The notes under the pieces are model-generated. The model worked only from the letters and a program-made list of their open reading frames with translations. It was not told where the DNA came from and searched no databases. The position numbers were made by a program, and so were the translations under genes. A DNA stretch of 64,000 nucleotides from Rhizobium sp. CC-YZS058 (GTDB taxonomy: Bacteria > Pseudomonadota > Alphaproteobacteria > Rhizobiales > Rhizobiaceae): assembly GCF_034720595.1 (NCBI RefSeq), contig NZ_JAYESJ010000001.1:2444001-2508000 (forward strand), read 5' to 3'. Positions 17,208-27,548 of the stretch are shown here, one piece after another. How positions within the stretch are numbered: the stretch's first letter is position 1; each line of letters begins with the position of its first letter.

Positions 17208-20207
17208 TTATGCGTTTTCGGCAGGCGATTTGGAGCCAGTCAGGATCTTCTGGTAGACGAGGCCGATGCCGATCAGCACGGCGCCGAGGCCGATGAAGGA
17301 CAGCGCCCGCAACAGGCCTTCCAGGTTCGACATGTCGATCAGGAACACCTTCAGGACCGTCAACACCACGAGCACGGCAGAGGCGATACGCAGGCCTGCC
17401 GAGCGGAAGCGGCTGCTGAGCGCCAGGAGCGCCACGCCGAGCAACAGCCAGACCACGGAATAGGTATAGGTCTCGCCGGGAAGGAAGCCCTTCCAGTCGG
17501 CAATGCCCTGCCCCTGCCAGGCGCGACGCACGCTGAGCGTCGCCCAGGCAAAGCCGAGCAGCCCCGACCCGATGCCGAGCGCAACGATGAAGGCCCTGGG
17601 ACGCCGACCCTGCGCAAACCGCGCCAGGCCCGCATAGGCAAGTGCCGGCAGGAGATAGCCGATCAGCAGCAGGTCGACGACGGGGAAGCGGCCGAGCGGT
17701 TCGCCTGACCAATAGGGGTTGAGGCCGATGAGATGGGCGGACAGAACCGAAAGCAGCGAGGCGATGCCGAGCCCGAGGCTGCCCAGGCGCAGCACCGAAC
17801 TCGGCTGGCTGAGATCGAGCCGCATCATGATGCCGGAGGCACCGATCAGCAGCAGCGTATAGATCGACTGCTCGCCAAGCGACGGCGGGCCGCCCGAAAG
17901 CTGGCCGCCATTCATGGCGTGGCGGGCGAGGATCGCCAGTGTCAGCAGCGCGAGCAGGCTTGCCAGCCCCTGCAGCACATTGCGCAGCCTTCGATCGGCG
18001 CTGTGGCGATAGGCCCAGGCGGCGCCGAGCGCCACCAGCGCCGGCACGCCATAGCCAGGCAGCAGGGCATTGAGGATGGGCGTTCGCCCGAGCGCGCTTT
18101 GCCCCACCACCGTCGGCTCGATGGCGATGCGGCCGAGAATGGCGAGCAGGCCGAGCGCGGTCATCCAGGGCAGGCCCGGCCAGGCCAGCCGCCGGCCGGC
18201 GAGCGCAAAGAGCGCCGCGACGGCCGAGATGACCAGCGCCGTGACCAGCCCTTCGGTCAGCGCATGGGCGGCGAGCACGAGCTGCGCGAGAGCCCCGGCC
18301 AGCAGCCAGACCTGGGCGGCACCCGCCGCCGGCCCCGCCAGCGCGGCGAGCCCGAGGAGAGCAGCCGCCATGGCAAGCGCCGCGCCGCCATGGACGAGAT
18401 CCAGGCCGAACAGGCCGATCATCAGGAAGGTGATGGAGGGGCTTGCCAAGGTGACGAGCGCCGTCAGCGCCGACCAGTAGGTCAGCGCCGCACCGGGCTG
18501 CAAGCGCCGGCGGCGGACGACCAAGCCGCAGAGGAGAAGAAAGATCGCCGAAAGGCCGAAGGCGATCGGGCGCGCCGCTTCACCGGAGGGCTCCAGAGGA
18601 CCCCCGGGGGCGATGGTGAGGTCGACCGGCAGGTTCAAGGCCGGCGTGGAGGCGGCGACGAGCGTGGCAGCGACCGCGCCGAAGCCGGCAAGCCCCCCTG
18701 CCCAGGCCGCCCCGCTGCGCCAGGCGGAAAGCCCTGCCAGCGTCGCGATCAGGAGAACCGCATCCAGCGTCGGGTCCCGTTCGGCAAGGAGATCCGGCGT
18801 GAGATAGCCGAGCGCCACCATGAGCACCACGAGCGCACCGGACAGGACCACCCAGCCATGCCGGGGCAGCAGCAGCCGCCGCCAGGGACCCGGCTGGCGA
18901 GGCGGACGGGCGGAGCGATCGCCGCCCATGAACAGGCGCGAGAAGCCCGAACCCGGAACGGGCGCCTCGCGCGCCGCATCGACCGCCGGCTCCGCAGCCG
19001 GCTCGGCCGGGCGACCCACCTCGTCCGCGCCGGCCGGCCAGATGAAGCCGAGCCCGGCGACCACGACGAGGAAGGCAAGCGTCAAGGGCGTCGGCGCGAC
19101 GACATCGGCCGTCACCAGCGTCGCCAGCGCCCAGAGGCCGAGCCCCAGATTGCCGAGAACGGGAACGATCCGCCAGCGGCCGAGCCGCGCAGCCACCAGC
19201 GATGCCAGCCAGGCGAGCGTCAGGAAGCCGAACAGCGTTTCGACGCTCGGATCCTCGGTGGAAATCAAAGCCGGCGTCAGGAGGGAGGCCGCAAGACCGA
19301 GGCCGGCGAGCGCCTGCCCATGCAGCAGCGACAGCGCCAGCGTGGCAAAGGACACGGCCGCCATGGCGACGAAGGCGAGGCCGGGACCAATGAACCCATA
19401 GATGCCATGAGCGGCATAGGCAGCGCCCAGCAGAGTGACCGCACCCGCCGCCGTCAGAACGCCTGGAATGAGCCCGGAGGTCGCCACGGGCGTCATGGCG
19501 CGCCACCGGCGCGACGCCGACGCGTCTGCTCGCGAGAGCGCGTCGTCCGCACCCTGAGAAACGCTGCGGCCTGCAGGGTCCGCGGCCGTCTCACCCGGCA
19601 AAGTCGCCGATGCGGAGCGCCGCCGCACGATCTCGCCCGCCCCGAAGAGCATGAGGCCGAAGAGACTGGCCAGAATCAAGCGCGGGCCGGGCCCGAGCAG
19701 TCCGGCATCGATCGACACCTTGACCAGAAACACGCCGCCGAGCGCCAGCGCCACGCCACCGACCCAGACGGCCCAGCGGCCGCCCATCAGGCTTTCAAGC
19801 GACAGCGCTCCCTTCGGCGCGGTGGATGCGGCTTGAAGCTCAGGAGAAATCGAGGCCGCTTCCCCTACCCCACCATCACGATCCGCCTGCGGCGACACTG
19901 CGGCCAGAACCGCCGACGGAGCTTCAATCGACGTCGCGGCGGCACGGCCCGCCTCCGATCCGGGTAGCGCCTCGGGCGTGGTTTCGCCCTGGTCCTGAGG
20001 GTCAGCCGGCACTGCAGTCGCCGCGGCACCTTGCCCCTCCGGCACGAGGACCCTCGGCGCACCGCCGACACCGCCTGCCGCCCGAAGGGCTGCGACCTCT
20101 TCCTTCAGCGCCAGAAGCTCCCGCTCCACCCGCTCCGTCGCCCGCCGGGCGCGCACGAAAGCGTTGAGCGACAGAATGAAGGCGGCAAGAACGAGAAGTT
20201 CGATCAT
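17208..20207 (-). CDS. Very large DUF2339-type membrane protein
   Basis: A 999-residue protein that begins with one hydrophobic helix and a short coiled coil (residues about 20-45, RATERVERELLALKEEVAAL). A Pro/Ala-rich linker with LMGGRWAVWVGG follows at about 140. The rest is a long series of hydrophobic helices, probably more than twenty. This order (coiled coil, low-complexity linker, GGRWA.W.GG, many helices) is that of the DUF2339 family. Its function is unknown; a cell-envelope role is assumed from structure only. The start ATG at 20207 (MIELLVLAAF) opens directly on the first helix. The MOSC gene follows on the same strand after 78 bases. Confidence 0.85.
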   Translation of the reverse strand: MIELLVLAAFILSLNAFVRARRATERVERELLALKEEVAALRAAGGVGGAPRVLVPEGQGAAATAVPADPQDQGETTPEALPGSEAGRAAATSIEAPSAVLAAVSPQADRDGGVGEAASISPELQAASTAPKGALSLESLMGGRWAVWVGGVALALGGVFLVKVSIDAGLLGPGPRLILASLFGLMLFGAGEIVRRRSASATLPGETAADPAGRSVSQGADDALSRADASASRRWRAMTPVATSGLIPGVLTAAGAVTLLGAAYAAHGIYGFIGPGLAFVAMAAVSFATLALSLLHGQALAGLGLAASLLTPALISTEDPSVETLFGFLTLAWLASLVAARLGRWRIVPVLGNLGLGLWALATLVTADVVAPTPLTLAFLVVVAGLGFIWPAGADEVGRPAEPAAEPAVDAAREAPVPGSGFSRLFMGGDRSARPPRQPGPWRRLLLPRHGWVVLSGALVVLMVALGYLTPDLLAERDPTLDAVLLIATLAGLSAWRSGAAWAGGLAGFGAVAATLVAASTPALNLPVDLTIAPGGPLEPSGEAARPIAFGLSAIFLLLCGLVVRRRRLQPGAALTYWSALTALVTLASPSITFLMIGLFGLDLVHGGAALAMAAALLGLAALAGPAAGAAQVWLLAGALAQLVLAAHALTEGLVTALVISAVAALFALAGRRLAWPGLPWMTALGLLAILGRIAIEPTVVGQSALGRTPILNALLPGYGVPALVALGAAWAYRHSADRRLRNVLQGLASLLALLTLAILARHAMNGGQLSGGPPSLGEQSIYTLLLIGASGIMMRLDLSQPSSVLRLGSLGLGIASLLSVLSAHLIGLNPYWSGEPLGRFPVVDLLLIGYLLPALAYAGLARFAQGRRPRAFIVALGIGSGLLGFAWATLSVRRAWQGQGIADWKGFLPGETYTYSVVWLLLGVALLALSSRFRSAGLRIASAVLVVLTVLKVFLIDMSNLEGLLRALSFIGLGAVLIGIGLVYQKILTGSKSPAENA

Positions 20208-20454
20208 CAGGGTTCCATGATGCGAGGGCGCGCCGGGCACGCCGCGTCAAGGCCAGTCTCTGACCCCTCCCCGCTCTATCGCAGGTTTCACCACGCCCCT
20301 GCAACCCGGGAGGAGGAACGCAAGAGGATGAGTGCCGAGGAAGACGCAGGCTCGGAGAACGCAAATGCGGCGCGGTCCGCTGCTCCCATTCCGAAAGCGG
20401 CCGCTGTTTCCCGCCGAGAAGCCGGTTGTCGAGGACAGCCGGAACGACAACAGC

Positions 20455-21237
20455 TCATCCGAGCGGTTCGTTCTCCTTGGCAACAGGCGCGGCAGGGTCC
20501 GGCTTGGGAAGAGCGGTCAGCGCCTTCAAGGCCGCCTGGACGAAGCCGTCCCGCGCCGGGGAGACGGCAAGACCGCGGGGTTCGTAGACATGGCGATGCA
20601 GGAAGAAGTCGGTCATGCGGAACGCTTCCGCCAGGCTCGCCGCATCGGCGGCGCGGCCGGGGCCGCGCAGGAAGGCCGGCAGGAAGAACAGGCGATCGCG
20701 ATAGGGCTCGCCGGCGACGCGGCTGACCGCCCGGCCGGACTTCGGCGACACGAAAGCCAGGTCCTCTTCCGCCCCCGTCGCCGCGCAGCGCGACAGATCG
20801 AGCCCGAAGCCGAGGTCGTCGAGGACGGCGATCTCGAAGCGGAGCACCAGCTCGCCCGCATCGCTCGGATCGTGCAGATTTTCGAGAATGACGGCCAGCG
20901 CGTCATAGAGATGCGGGTGCGGATCCCGCTCCGGCAGCAGGCGCAGAAGGGCTGCCATGGCCTGAACGCCATAGACGGCGGTGGCCGTTTCCATCAGCCG
21001 TGCGGCACGCAGCGCCACGGGCTCGATGCGAAACTCGCCGAGATGCTCGTCGAGCCGGGCCCGCCAGGTAACCTCAACCTCGTTGCCCGGCTGGAGCACC
21101 GGCTGCATCTTGCGAGACCGCCCGCCCCGCACCAGCCCCAGATGCCGCCCGCGCGCCTGCGTCATCACCTCGGCAATCACCGATGTCTCGCCATGCCGCT
21201 TGACGCCGAGAATGATGGCCTGATCGGTCCATTGCAT
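20455..21237 (-). CDS. recO: DNA repair protein RecO
   Basis: RecO loads RecA on SSB-coated DNA with RecR in the RecFOR pathway. The 260-residue protein has the N-terminal OB fold ([36 protein letters not shown]) and the helical C-terminal domain with [26 protein letters not shown], whose Cys is the usual partly conserved zinc-site region. The ATG at 21237 begins exactly at the family start; the upstream frame is the tail of the neighbouring region. It lies 40 bases downstream of an unknown polysaccharide-linked gene. No era/rnc neighbours are visible here, unlike many alphaproteobacteria. Confidence 0.92.
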   Translation of the reverse strand: MQWTDQAIILGVKRHGETSVIAEVMTQARGRHLGLVRGGRSRKMQPVLQPGNEVEVTWRARLDEHLGEFRIEPVALRAARLMETATAVYGVQAMAALLRLLPERDPHPHLYDALAVILENLHDPSDAGELVLRFEIAVLDDLGFGLDLSRCAATGAEEDLAFVSPKSGRAVSRVAGEPYRDRLFFLPAFLRGPGRAADAASLAEAFRMTDFFLHRHVYEPRGLAVSPARDGFVQAALKALTALPKPDPAAPVAKENEPLG

Positions 21238-21277
21238 GCGTGTGTCCTGCCTGGTCGACGCCGGTCGCGTCTCAGCC

Positions 21278-22033
21278 TTAATTAGGAAGGGAGAGCTGTT
21301 CGCACCACAGGCCGGGCCCTTCCTTTCGGCCTGTCTGATCGTTTCGCCGCACCTTTGCGACCGGCTTGGTCTGGACCGTCTGCTTGGTCCGCTGCGCCTG
21401 GGCGTCAAGGAAACGCTCGAGCGAGGCACTCGCCTTGGGCAATTTGATCATGAAGTCGGGCGAGCGGCAGATGACCTTCAGGTCTGCCAGGAGAACAGGC
21501 GTAGAGCGAGAGAGTTCAGTGATCGGCAACCGGTTCCAGACAGCGAATCGCCCTCCGAGAACCTTCTGCTCCGCCGGTGCGAAGCGGTGAGAGCGCTCCA
21601 TGTCCGCGCGCACCAGCTCCGGGTTTCGACCCTCTGCCAGCGAAATCATCGCCCGTCGGAGCCAAAGGTTGCCGTCTGCCGGAGTACAGGCCAAGGCGTG
21701 GTCGACATAGGCGCGTGTCTGCGCCAAAGCTTCGAAGAACGCCGGCGCTTGCGCCTTCGGATCCAGCGTATCGAGCCGTTTCAGCAGGATCGTTAAGCCG
21801 GCTTTCACGGTTTGCGACGCGCACCGCCCGTCCTGCGGAAAGGCGAGAACCGTGTCGGCCAGGTCTATGACATAGTTCGGATCGACCGTCTTGCCGCTTT
21901 CGATACGTTGCGCCAGCGAGACGAAGGGTTCCGCCTCCACCTCCTCCCGGAGCACCATCCAGGCCAAAAGCACGATACACAGTGCCATGGCCTGGATAAG
22001 GAGAATGCTCAGCCTGCGAAGCGCCCCATGCAC
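21278..22033 (-). CDS. Unknown single-pass membrane protein coupled to Wzc paralogue 1
   Basis: A 251-residue protein with an N-terminal membrane anchor (about residues 8-27). The helical periplasmic-type domain has repeat-like segments ([31 protein letters not shown]) that recall TPR helices, and a basic tail. Four Cys are spread through the domain. It starts three bases after the stop of the Wzc-type gene on the same strand, so the two are almost certainly co-translated. No family is recognised. From its position it is probably an accessory factor for polymerisation or export of the polysaccharide. Confidence 0.72.
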   Translation of the reverse strand: MHGALRRLSILLIQAMALCIVLLAWMVLREEVEAEPFVSLAQRIESGKTVDPNYVIDLADTVLAFPQDGRCASQTVKAGLTILLKRLDTLDPKAQAPAFFEALAQTRAYVDHALACTPADGNLWLRRAMISLAEGRNPELVRADMERSHRFAPAEQKVLGGRFAVWNRLPITELSRSTPVLLADLKVICRSPDFMIKLPKASASLERFLDAQAQRTKQTVQTKPVAKVRRNDQTGRKEGPGLWCEQLSLPN

Positions 22034-22036
22034 CGT

Positions 22037-24346
22037 TTACTTGCCGTCCTGATAATAGCTCATATAGCGTGACTGGTAGAATTCGGTGGAGCCGTAAGTG
22101 CGATACAGCTTCATCTTCTCCTGGTCGACCTTATTGAGAACGACACCCAGGCATTTCTCACGAATAATCGGATCGACATCGAGCAGATGCTTGACGACGC
22201 GACGCGCCGTCTTGCCCCATTCGGTCACGAAGAGGAAGCCATCGAGCCGCGGCGCAATCGCCCGTGCATCGACGACCGGACCAAGCGGCGGCAGGTCGAC
22301 GATGATGTAATCGGTGAAGCCGCTGACATCGGTTAAGAGTTTCCGCATCGCCGCTGAACCCAAGAGTTCGGAGGAGTGGGGCACACGATGCTTGATCACC
22401 GCCGGCAGGAAGCGAAGCCCGGTTGCGGGATTATGCAAGACCACGTTCTTCACGTCGGTCTGCTCGAGCAGAACCTCCATCAGGCCTTCGTTCGCATGTT
22501 GGCCCATGGCGCGCGTCGCACCCGGATTGCGAAGGTCGGCATCAATCAGCAGCGTGCGCGATCCCTGAGAGGCCAGGAGCTCGGCAAGATTGATCGACAC
22601 GGTCGACTTGCCTTCGCCCGGCAGGGCCGAGATGACGCCGATGATCTTGCAGTCCTTGCCGGGGAAGGACAGGTCCGCGGCAATCTTCACGCTTCGCAAG
22701 GTCTCCGCGAAGGAAGAGAGCGGATGCTCGGTCGTGTAGCTGTAGATGCTCGAGATCTTGCGCACCGCTCTCGGATCGCCATCCACGACCTTCGGCGGAG
22801 CGAGATCCTTGCTCGGCACGAGCGGAGCCGTGCCCAGAAACTCCAGTTCGAGGCTGTCGCGGACCTGCTCGCCGGTCCGGAAGAAGCGATCGCGAAACTC
22901 GCGGAAGGCGCCTGCCAAGCTGCCGGCGGCGATGCCCAGAATGATGAACAGAGCCAAAGCCAACGGCTTCTTCGGGTGGCTGGGAATGGTCGGCTGCGTT
23001 GCGGCCGTAATCACACGCGCCTCGGTGATCGGGAAAGACTGCTGCTGGACGGTTGCCTGATAGCGTTCCAGGAAGGTCTGGTAGAGATTCTTGTAGGTTT
23101 CCGCTTCCCGCTCGAGTTCGCGAAGCTGGACCTGGGTCTCGCTGGCCAGAGCGCTGACGCCCGTTGCCGACGAGACGCTCTCCGCCAGGCTCCGCTCCTG
23201 CGCCTCGGCGACGTCGAGGTCGCTCTTGTAGCTCTGACCGATCCGGTTCAGCTCTTCGAACAGAAGGCGACGGTATTCGCTCATTTCGCTGCGGAGGCGG
23301 ACGGCCTGTTCGTGGTTGGGGCCAAGTCTGGCCGAGATCTCGGCTTCCCGCTTCGACGCTTCCAGATATTTCTGGCGAAGATCATTCGAGACGGAGCTGC
23401 CCAGAACGTCGGTGACGATCGCCTCCATCCGGCCGGAGGCGATGATCGCCTGGACGCTTTCGTAGCGGGCGCGCATGCGCGCCGTCTGGCCCTGAGCCTC
23501 GATGAGCGCACTGTTCAGTTCCGAGAGCTTCTGGTCGGAGATGAGCGTGCTCGTCGTCCCCGTCCCCATCGAGACGAGCCCGTTCGCGGAGCGAAATTTC
23601 TGGACGGCCAGGTCCGTCTCTAGCGCTTTCTGGCGCAGTTCGGCAATCCGGTCCTGCAGCCAAGTGCCCGCCCGCCGCGTCGCTTCATATTTCGCGTTCA
23701 GCTTGTCGACCAGATAGGCATCGCTGAAGGCGTTGACGACGCGTGCGGAAAGCGCGGACGACGGAGAGGTGTAGCTGACCTCAAGCACATAGGTCCGACC
23801 GACGCGCATGACGCCGAGATTGGCCTGCAAACTGGCTGCGACGCCCTGGCGAAGCTGCTCCCGATCGACGGCCCCTTCCTGTCGCGGAATGACCAGCGAG
23901 ATTGCCGACCGGATCATCGAGCGGACCGCCGAAAGCGCGGAGGCCTTGGGCGCTGTGAACAGCGGTTCATTGGTCAGATCGAGCTTGTCGACCACGGACA
24001 AGGCGATGCTGTCCGACTTCAGAAGCTCGACCTCGCTGAGAACGGTGGCCTCGTCTTCGCCCAGCATGCTCGGGGCAGTCAGTTGTTCGATCACCTCCCG
24101 GTTTCCACGGTCGATCAGAATACTCGTGCTCGCCGTGTAGAGCGGAACGGCGGTGAAGATGTAGATCAGCCCGACGACGGCGCCTGCTGCGAGACCGAGT
24201 GCCACCAGCATCCACTGCCTGCGCGCGACCCTGAGGATCGAGTCGAGATCGATCAGTTCCGCCGTGGATTCGGACCCACGACGGTCCTCCTGCGTGCTTG
24301 ACAACAAGTCGCGCTGTAACAGCTGCAAAGGCGGTCTCCACTTCAT
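22037..24346 (-). CDS. Wzc/ExoP-type polysaccharide co-polymerase and tyrosine kinase (paralogue 1)
   Basis: These inner-membrane proteins set chain length and couple polymerisation to export. The 769-residue protein has a Wzz domain (first helix about residues 50-70), a long periplasmic coiled-coil region, and a second helix near 475 preceded by the Pro-rich PTIPSHPKKP. A C-terminal BY-kinase domain follows with Walker A GEGKST near residue 575, LLIDADLRNPG and IIVDLPPLGPVVDARA. The last 20 residues are Tyr-rich (LYRTYGSTEFYQSRYMSYY), fitting an autophosphorylated tail. It is clearly paralogous to 49674-51968. A TGCANTGCA palindrome lies 237 bases upstream. Confidence 0.93.
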   Translation of the reverse strand: MKWRPPLQLLQRDLLSSTQEDRRGSESTAELIDLDSILRVARRQWMLVALGLAAGAVVGLIYIFTAVPLYTASTSILIDRGNREVIEQLTAPSMLGEDEATVLSEVELLKSDSIALSVVDKLDLTNEPLFTAPKASALSAVRSMIRSAISLVIPRQEGAVDREQLRQGVAASLQANLGVMRVGRTYVLEVSYTSPSSALSARVVNAFSDAYLVDKLNAKYEATRRAGTWLQDRIAELRQKALETDLAVQKFRSANGLVSMGTGTTSTLISDQKLSELNSALIEAQGQTARMRARYESVQAIIASGRMEAIVTDVLGSSVSNDLRQKYLEASKREAEISARLGPNHEQAVRLRSEMSEYRRLLFEELNRIGQSYKSDLDVAEAQERSLAESVSSATGVSALASETQVQLRELEREAETYKNLYQTFLERYQATVQQQSFPITEARVITAATQPTIPSHPKKPLALALFIILGIAAGSLAGAFREFRDRFFRTGEQVRDSLELEFLGTAPLVPSKDLAPPKVVDGDPRAVRKISSIYSYTTEHPLSSFAETLRSVKIAADLSFPGKDCKIIGVISALPGEGKSTVSINLAELLASQGSRTLLIDADLRNPGATRAMGQHANEGLMEVLLEQTDVKNVVLHNPATGLRFLPAVIKHRVPHSSELLGSAAMRKLLTDVSGFTDYIIVDLPPLGPVVDARAIAPRLDGFLFVTEWGKTARRVVKHLLDVDPIIREKCLGVVLNKVDQEKMKLYRTYGSTEFYQSRYMSYYQDGK

Positions 24347-24582
24347 CGGCGATGCGGAAGACTGTGCGAACGCCCAGTTTCTCCGCCATCGCGAGTGTCA
24401 AATGGTACCAGTCGCGTCGAATCGGGCTTGCGTCCGTGCGAACCCGCTGGCGTTCGGGTGATTATCTACGATTTCTGCGACTTCACCAAGCGGCTCGGAC
24501 CTACGCTCACCGCGGAGTGCATCATCATCCAAGTGTCTGAGGGGTTATGCCACAACACTTGATCAGGAATCCAACATTTTTT

Positions 24583-24591
24583 TGCAGTGCA
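24583..24591. promoter_or_regulatory. TGCANTGCA palindrome, site 1
   Basis: TGCAGTGCA sits in TTTTTTTGCAGTGCAGCATT, between the polymerase stop (24596) and the Wzc start (24346). The context is shared with the site at 45858 over about 18 bases with one difference. Confidence 0.5.
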
Positions 24592-24595
24592 GCAT

Positions 24596-26017
24596 TCACG
24601 TCGACGCCGACCCGTCCATGTCTTCTCGTTTGGCGGCTCCGCCGCCGGTCGATATGGTAACCAGACAGCCTAAAATTGTAGCAAAATAAAGGGCGTAGCC
24701 TGGGATCTGGATGGAAAAGTCCAGAGCGGAGTGGAGAACGACCAGAAGCAGGACCGCCAAGCCCAGTTGCGGAGCGAAGCGGTAGCGCCGCCGTGTCTTC
24801 ATCCCGAGCACGAAGATCCTGGAGAGGGTATAAAGGGCGCAAAGGAGTACGACAGGGAAGAGCAGGCCCAGCGAGAGCAGCCCTTCCAGATAAACATTGT
24901 GCGCCATGTCCCAGACGAACGCGATGCCGCAGGATGCGTCGCGATAGGCCGGAAAGACGGTGCGGAAGCTGGCCAGCCCCGAACCGGCCGGGAGATGGTC
25001 GAGGACGGCCCTGGCGATCGCGGGGATCACGCAGAACCTTGGGTCGGTCGTGCTGGCCGTTTGCGCCCTGAGCAGGACCTGACCGAAGACGAGGTTGATG
25101 GAGAACAGCACGGCAATCAGTGCCAGTCCGACACCCGCGCGCCGTCGCCAGATCTGAACGGGCGTCGTACCGGACGCTGCTCCATGCTTGCGGGATCCGA
25201 ACGTCCGGATCAGCATCAGGACACCGAGGGCGACGACGAAGCATCCGATCCCCGCCCGCGACTTGGTCAGCACGAGCGCGACCAGCAGCACCAAGGTGAG
25301 GAACAGGCTGAAGCCCGCGCGAAGCAGCGCCGAACGGGCGACCGGCGAGAGAGGCCCGACAGTGTTCCACGCGACAGTCAGAGCCGCAACAGGAATGCGT
25401 TTCAGCGTTCTGAGCGTCAGGGCAATCGAAGCGAGCAACGCCGTCGCAAAAAAAGTCGCGGCAGTGTTTCTGTTCACGAAGAAGCCGGTAAAACTATCGC
25501 GGTAGAAACGTTTTTCTACGAACAGCAAGCTCCCGGGGTCTTCGAAAAATTGAGCCAGCGCCACGGCCGCAAGGATGGCAGCGCCGAGCACGAGCAGTCT
25601 CAGGAAGCCCAACGCCCGTTCATCCGTGTCGAACAGGATGAGGGTCACGAGGAAGCCCGCGAAGGGCAGCAGCACCTTCAGCAGGGCGGCGAGATCATCG
25701 CCTGGTGAGAGCGAGATCACCCCGGCCGCAGGTTCCGCCAGCTCCCGCCATGCGTCGTCGCTCATGAATTTCGCAGGCAGCGGCGTCGTCTGCGCCACGA
25801 CCCAGACTGTAACAGCAGCGGCGATCCCCACCGTAACTAGAATGGCCGATTTGGGCTTTGCCGGAAGGCCGAAGAGGCTGACGCCGGCGAGGAGAATGCC
25901 CCCCATCACCAGTGTCAGGGAGAGATAGGTCGCAGGCTCGACCGCGCCATAGATCGTGAGCGCGAGCAGGATCACGAAAGAAGCCGCAACCGACAAAATC
26001 CGCCGAACAAGAATCAT
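24596..26017 (-). CDS. O-antigen ligase/polymerase family protein (Wzy-like)
   Basis: A 473-residue membrane protein with about eleven hydrophobic helices. The larger periplasmic loop before the last helices carries GSGLASFRTVFPAYR and AHNVYLEGLLSLGL, the Wzy_C pattern of O-antigen ligases and polymerases (Arg and His in the loop, then NxYLE). It probably links repeat units in the periplasm, or ligates chains. A second protein of the same class is at 42895-44334, so which is the main polymerase is open. It lies 250 bases upstream of the Wzc gene on the same strand and 100 bases downstream of the epimerase gene. Confidence 0.85.
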   Translation of the reverse strand: MILVRRILSVAASFVILLALTIYGAVEPATYLSLTLVMGGILLAGVSLFGLPAKPKSAILVTVGIAAAVTVWVVAQTTPLPAKFMSDDAWRELAEPAAGVISLSPGDDLAALLKVLLPFAGFLVTLILFDTDERALGFLRLLVLGAAILAAVALAQFFEDPGSLLFVEKRFYRDSFTGFFVNRNTAATFFATALLASIALTLRTLKRIPVAALTVAWNTVGPLSPVARSALLRAGFSLFLTLVLLVALVLTKSRAGIGCFVVALGVLMLIRTFGSRKHGAASGTTPVQIWRRRAGVGLALIAVLFSINLVFGQVLLRAQTASTTDPRFCVIPAIARAVLDHLPAGSGLASFRTVFPAYRDASCGIAFVWDMAHNVYLEGLLSLGLLFPVVLLCALYTLSRIFVLGMKTRRRYRFAPQLGLAVLLLVVLHSALDFSIQIPGYALYFATILGCLVTISTGGGAAKREDMDGSAST

Positions 26018-26117
26018 CAGGACCTACACAGGGTGCGCGCGCCGGATTGCAGAACGCGCAAGGCCCGCCCTCTCCGGCGCGCATGGTATCGGGCAGACTT
26101 AAAGGAATCGATATCCG

Positions 26118-27131
26118 TTAGAAGCCGTCCTGATACGTGGCAAGATGCCACGCGACGAAGCGACGAACGCCTTCTTCGATATCGATCTGGGGTCGGAAGC
26201 CGGTCAGAGCCTGCATCAAGTCCGGAGAGGCAAATGTATGCGGAACGTCTCCCTGCTGCATCGGCAGGAGATGCCGCACGGCGCGCCGTCCGAGGCAGGT
26301 TTCGATGATGTCGATGAAGCGGAAGAGTTCGACCGGACGGCCGCCACCGATATTGACGACCCGGAACGGCGCCTGGGGAGACAGGCTGTCCTGCTCAGTC
26401 GATGGTGACGAAACGGCGGTGTTTGGAGGAAGCGCCGCAAGCCGCAGGATGCCTTCGACGATATCATCGATATAGGTGAAATCGCGCGTCATCTTCCCTT
26501 CGCCATAGACGTCGATGGGCATACCCTTGCGGATCGCCTCGACGAAGCGGAAGAGCGCCATATCCGGACGGCCCCAGGGGCCGTACACCGTGAAGAACCG
26601 GAACGCGGTCGTCGGAACGCGGTAGAGATGGGCATGGCTATGCGCCATCAGCTCGGACGATTTTTTTGTCGCCGCATAGATCGTCAGCGGCTCGTCGGCT
26701 TTATCCCCTTCGGAGAAAGGAACCTTGGTGTTCGCACCGTAGATCGACGAGGTCGACGCCATCAGGAGATGGCCCGGTCGCACCTGTCTTGCCAGCTCGA
26801 GGATGTTAAAGGTGCCGATCAGGTTCGACGAGACGTAGCTTTCGGGGTCCTGCAGACTGTAGCGCACACCGGCCTGCGCTGCGAGGTGGAGGATGACATC
26901 CGGCGCCGATCCCGCGACCGCTCGGAGAAGCGCGTCGCGATCCTCCAGGCGTCCGATCACCGGCGTGAAGGCCGCGAACTGGCTCAAGTCCTGATGCCGG
27001 CGCCTCTTGAGCTCGACGTCGTAGTAGGGAGTCAGCCCGTCGAAGCCGACGACATGATGCCCTTCCTGCAGAAGCCGACGGCTGAGGTGGTAGCCGATGA
27101 AGCCTGCTGAGCCGGTGACAAGATAGTGCAT
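26118..27131 (-). CDS. NAD-dependent nucleotide-sugar epimerase (UDP-glucuronate 4-epimerase-like)
   Basis: A 337-residue extended SDR enzyme with the NAD-binding GSAGFIGYH at residues 7-15. It has the catalytic Ser/Tyr/Lys: STSSIYG, then YAATKKSSE (YxxxK). The segments [29 protein letters not shown] and [16 protein letters not shown] are typical of UDP-glucuronate 4-epimerases, which supply UDP-galacturonate for exopolysaccharide. The start ATG at 27131 is preceded by CGGAGCG on its strand. It probably feeds the polysaccharide locus. The exact sugar is inferred from similarity. Confidence 0.9.
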   Translation of the reverse strand: MHYLVTGSAGFIGYHLSRRLLQEGHHVVGFDGLTPYYDVELKRRRHQDLSQFAAFTPVIGRLEDRDALLRAVAGSAPDVILHLAAQAGVRYSLQDPESYVSSNLIGTFNILELARQVRPGHLLMASTSSIYGANTKVPFSEGDKADEPLTIYAATKKSSELMAHSHAHLYRVPTTAFRFFTVYGPWGRPDMALFRFVEAIRKGMPIDVYGEGKMTRDFTYIDDIVEGILRLAALPPNTAVSSPSTEQDSLSPQAPFRVVNIGGGRPVELFRFIDIIETCLGRRAVRHLLPMQQGDVPHTFASPDLMQALTGFRPQIDIEEGVRRFVAWHLATYQDGF

Positions 27132-27548
27132 GGACGCTCCGAGGCGGGCAATGAACGGCGGTCGGCCGACCTCGCGATCCGTCGGCAGGGCGGCTTTAGC
27201 CTGCAAATCCTCGGATGTCGACCACAGGAGATGTCGGAATGGCCGAGTATACGGGGCGGTATCCGCCCAGCCAGTCGTTGCAGCGAGAATTGGAGAAGGG
27301 AGCACGGTGAGGAGGTGACGCGTTCGAGCAAGACGGAGATCCTTCAAGGTCTGCGTGGTTCATTTCGTGGCGCTTCCGAACGAGCGGACGCTTTCAGATC
27401 CCGCAGTCAAGCCCTGCCGGCTGCCGAACCCATCCAGGTCAGCCGTTTTTTCTGAGATTCGAACAGGTCGTTAAAATCTTCAGCTTCGGCATTTCGGTCC
27501 GTTAGAACTCCGCCGCCATCTTGGGCTCTACCAAGCAGGGGCATCAGA
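27132..27548. other. Intergenic region between divergent epimerase and RTX glycosidase genes
   Basis: This 417-base gap separates genes that diverge from it, so it must hold promoters for both. I see a ribosome site (GCAGGGG) before 27549 but no convincing -35/-10 pair and no TGCANTGCA site. Open frames crossing it are extensions or shadows of the neighbours. Confidence 0.5.
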
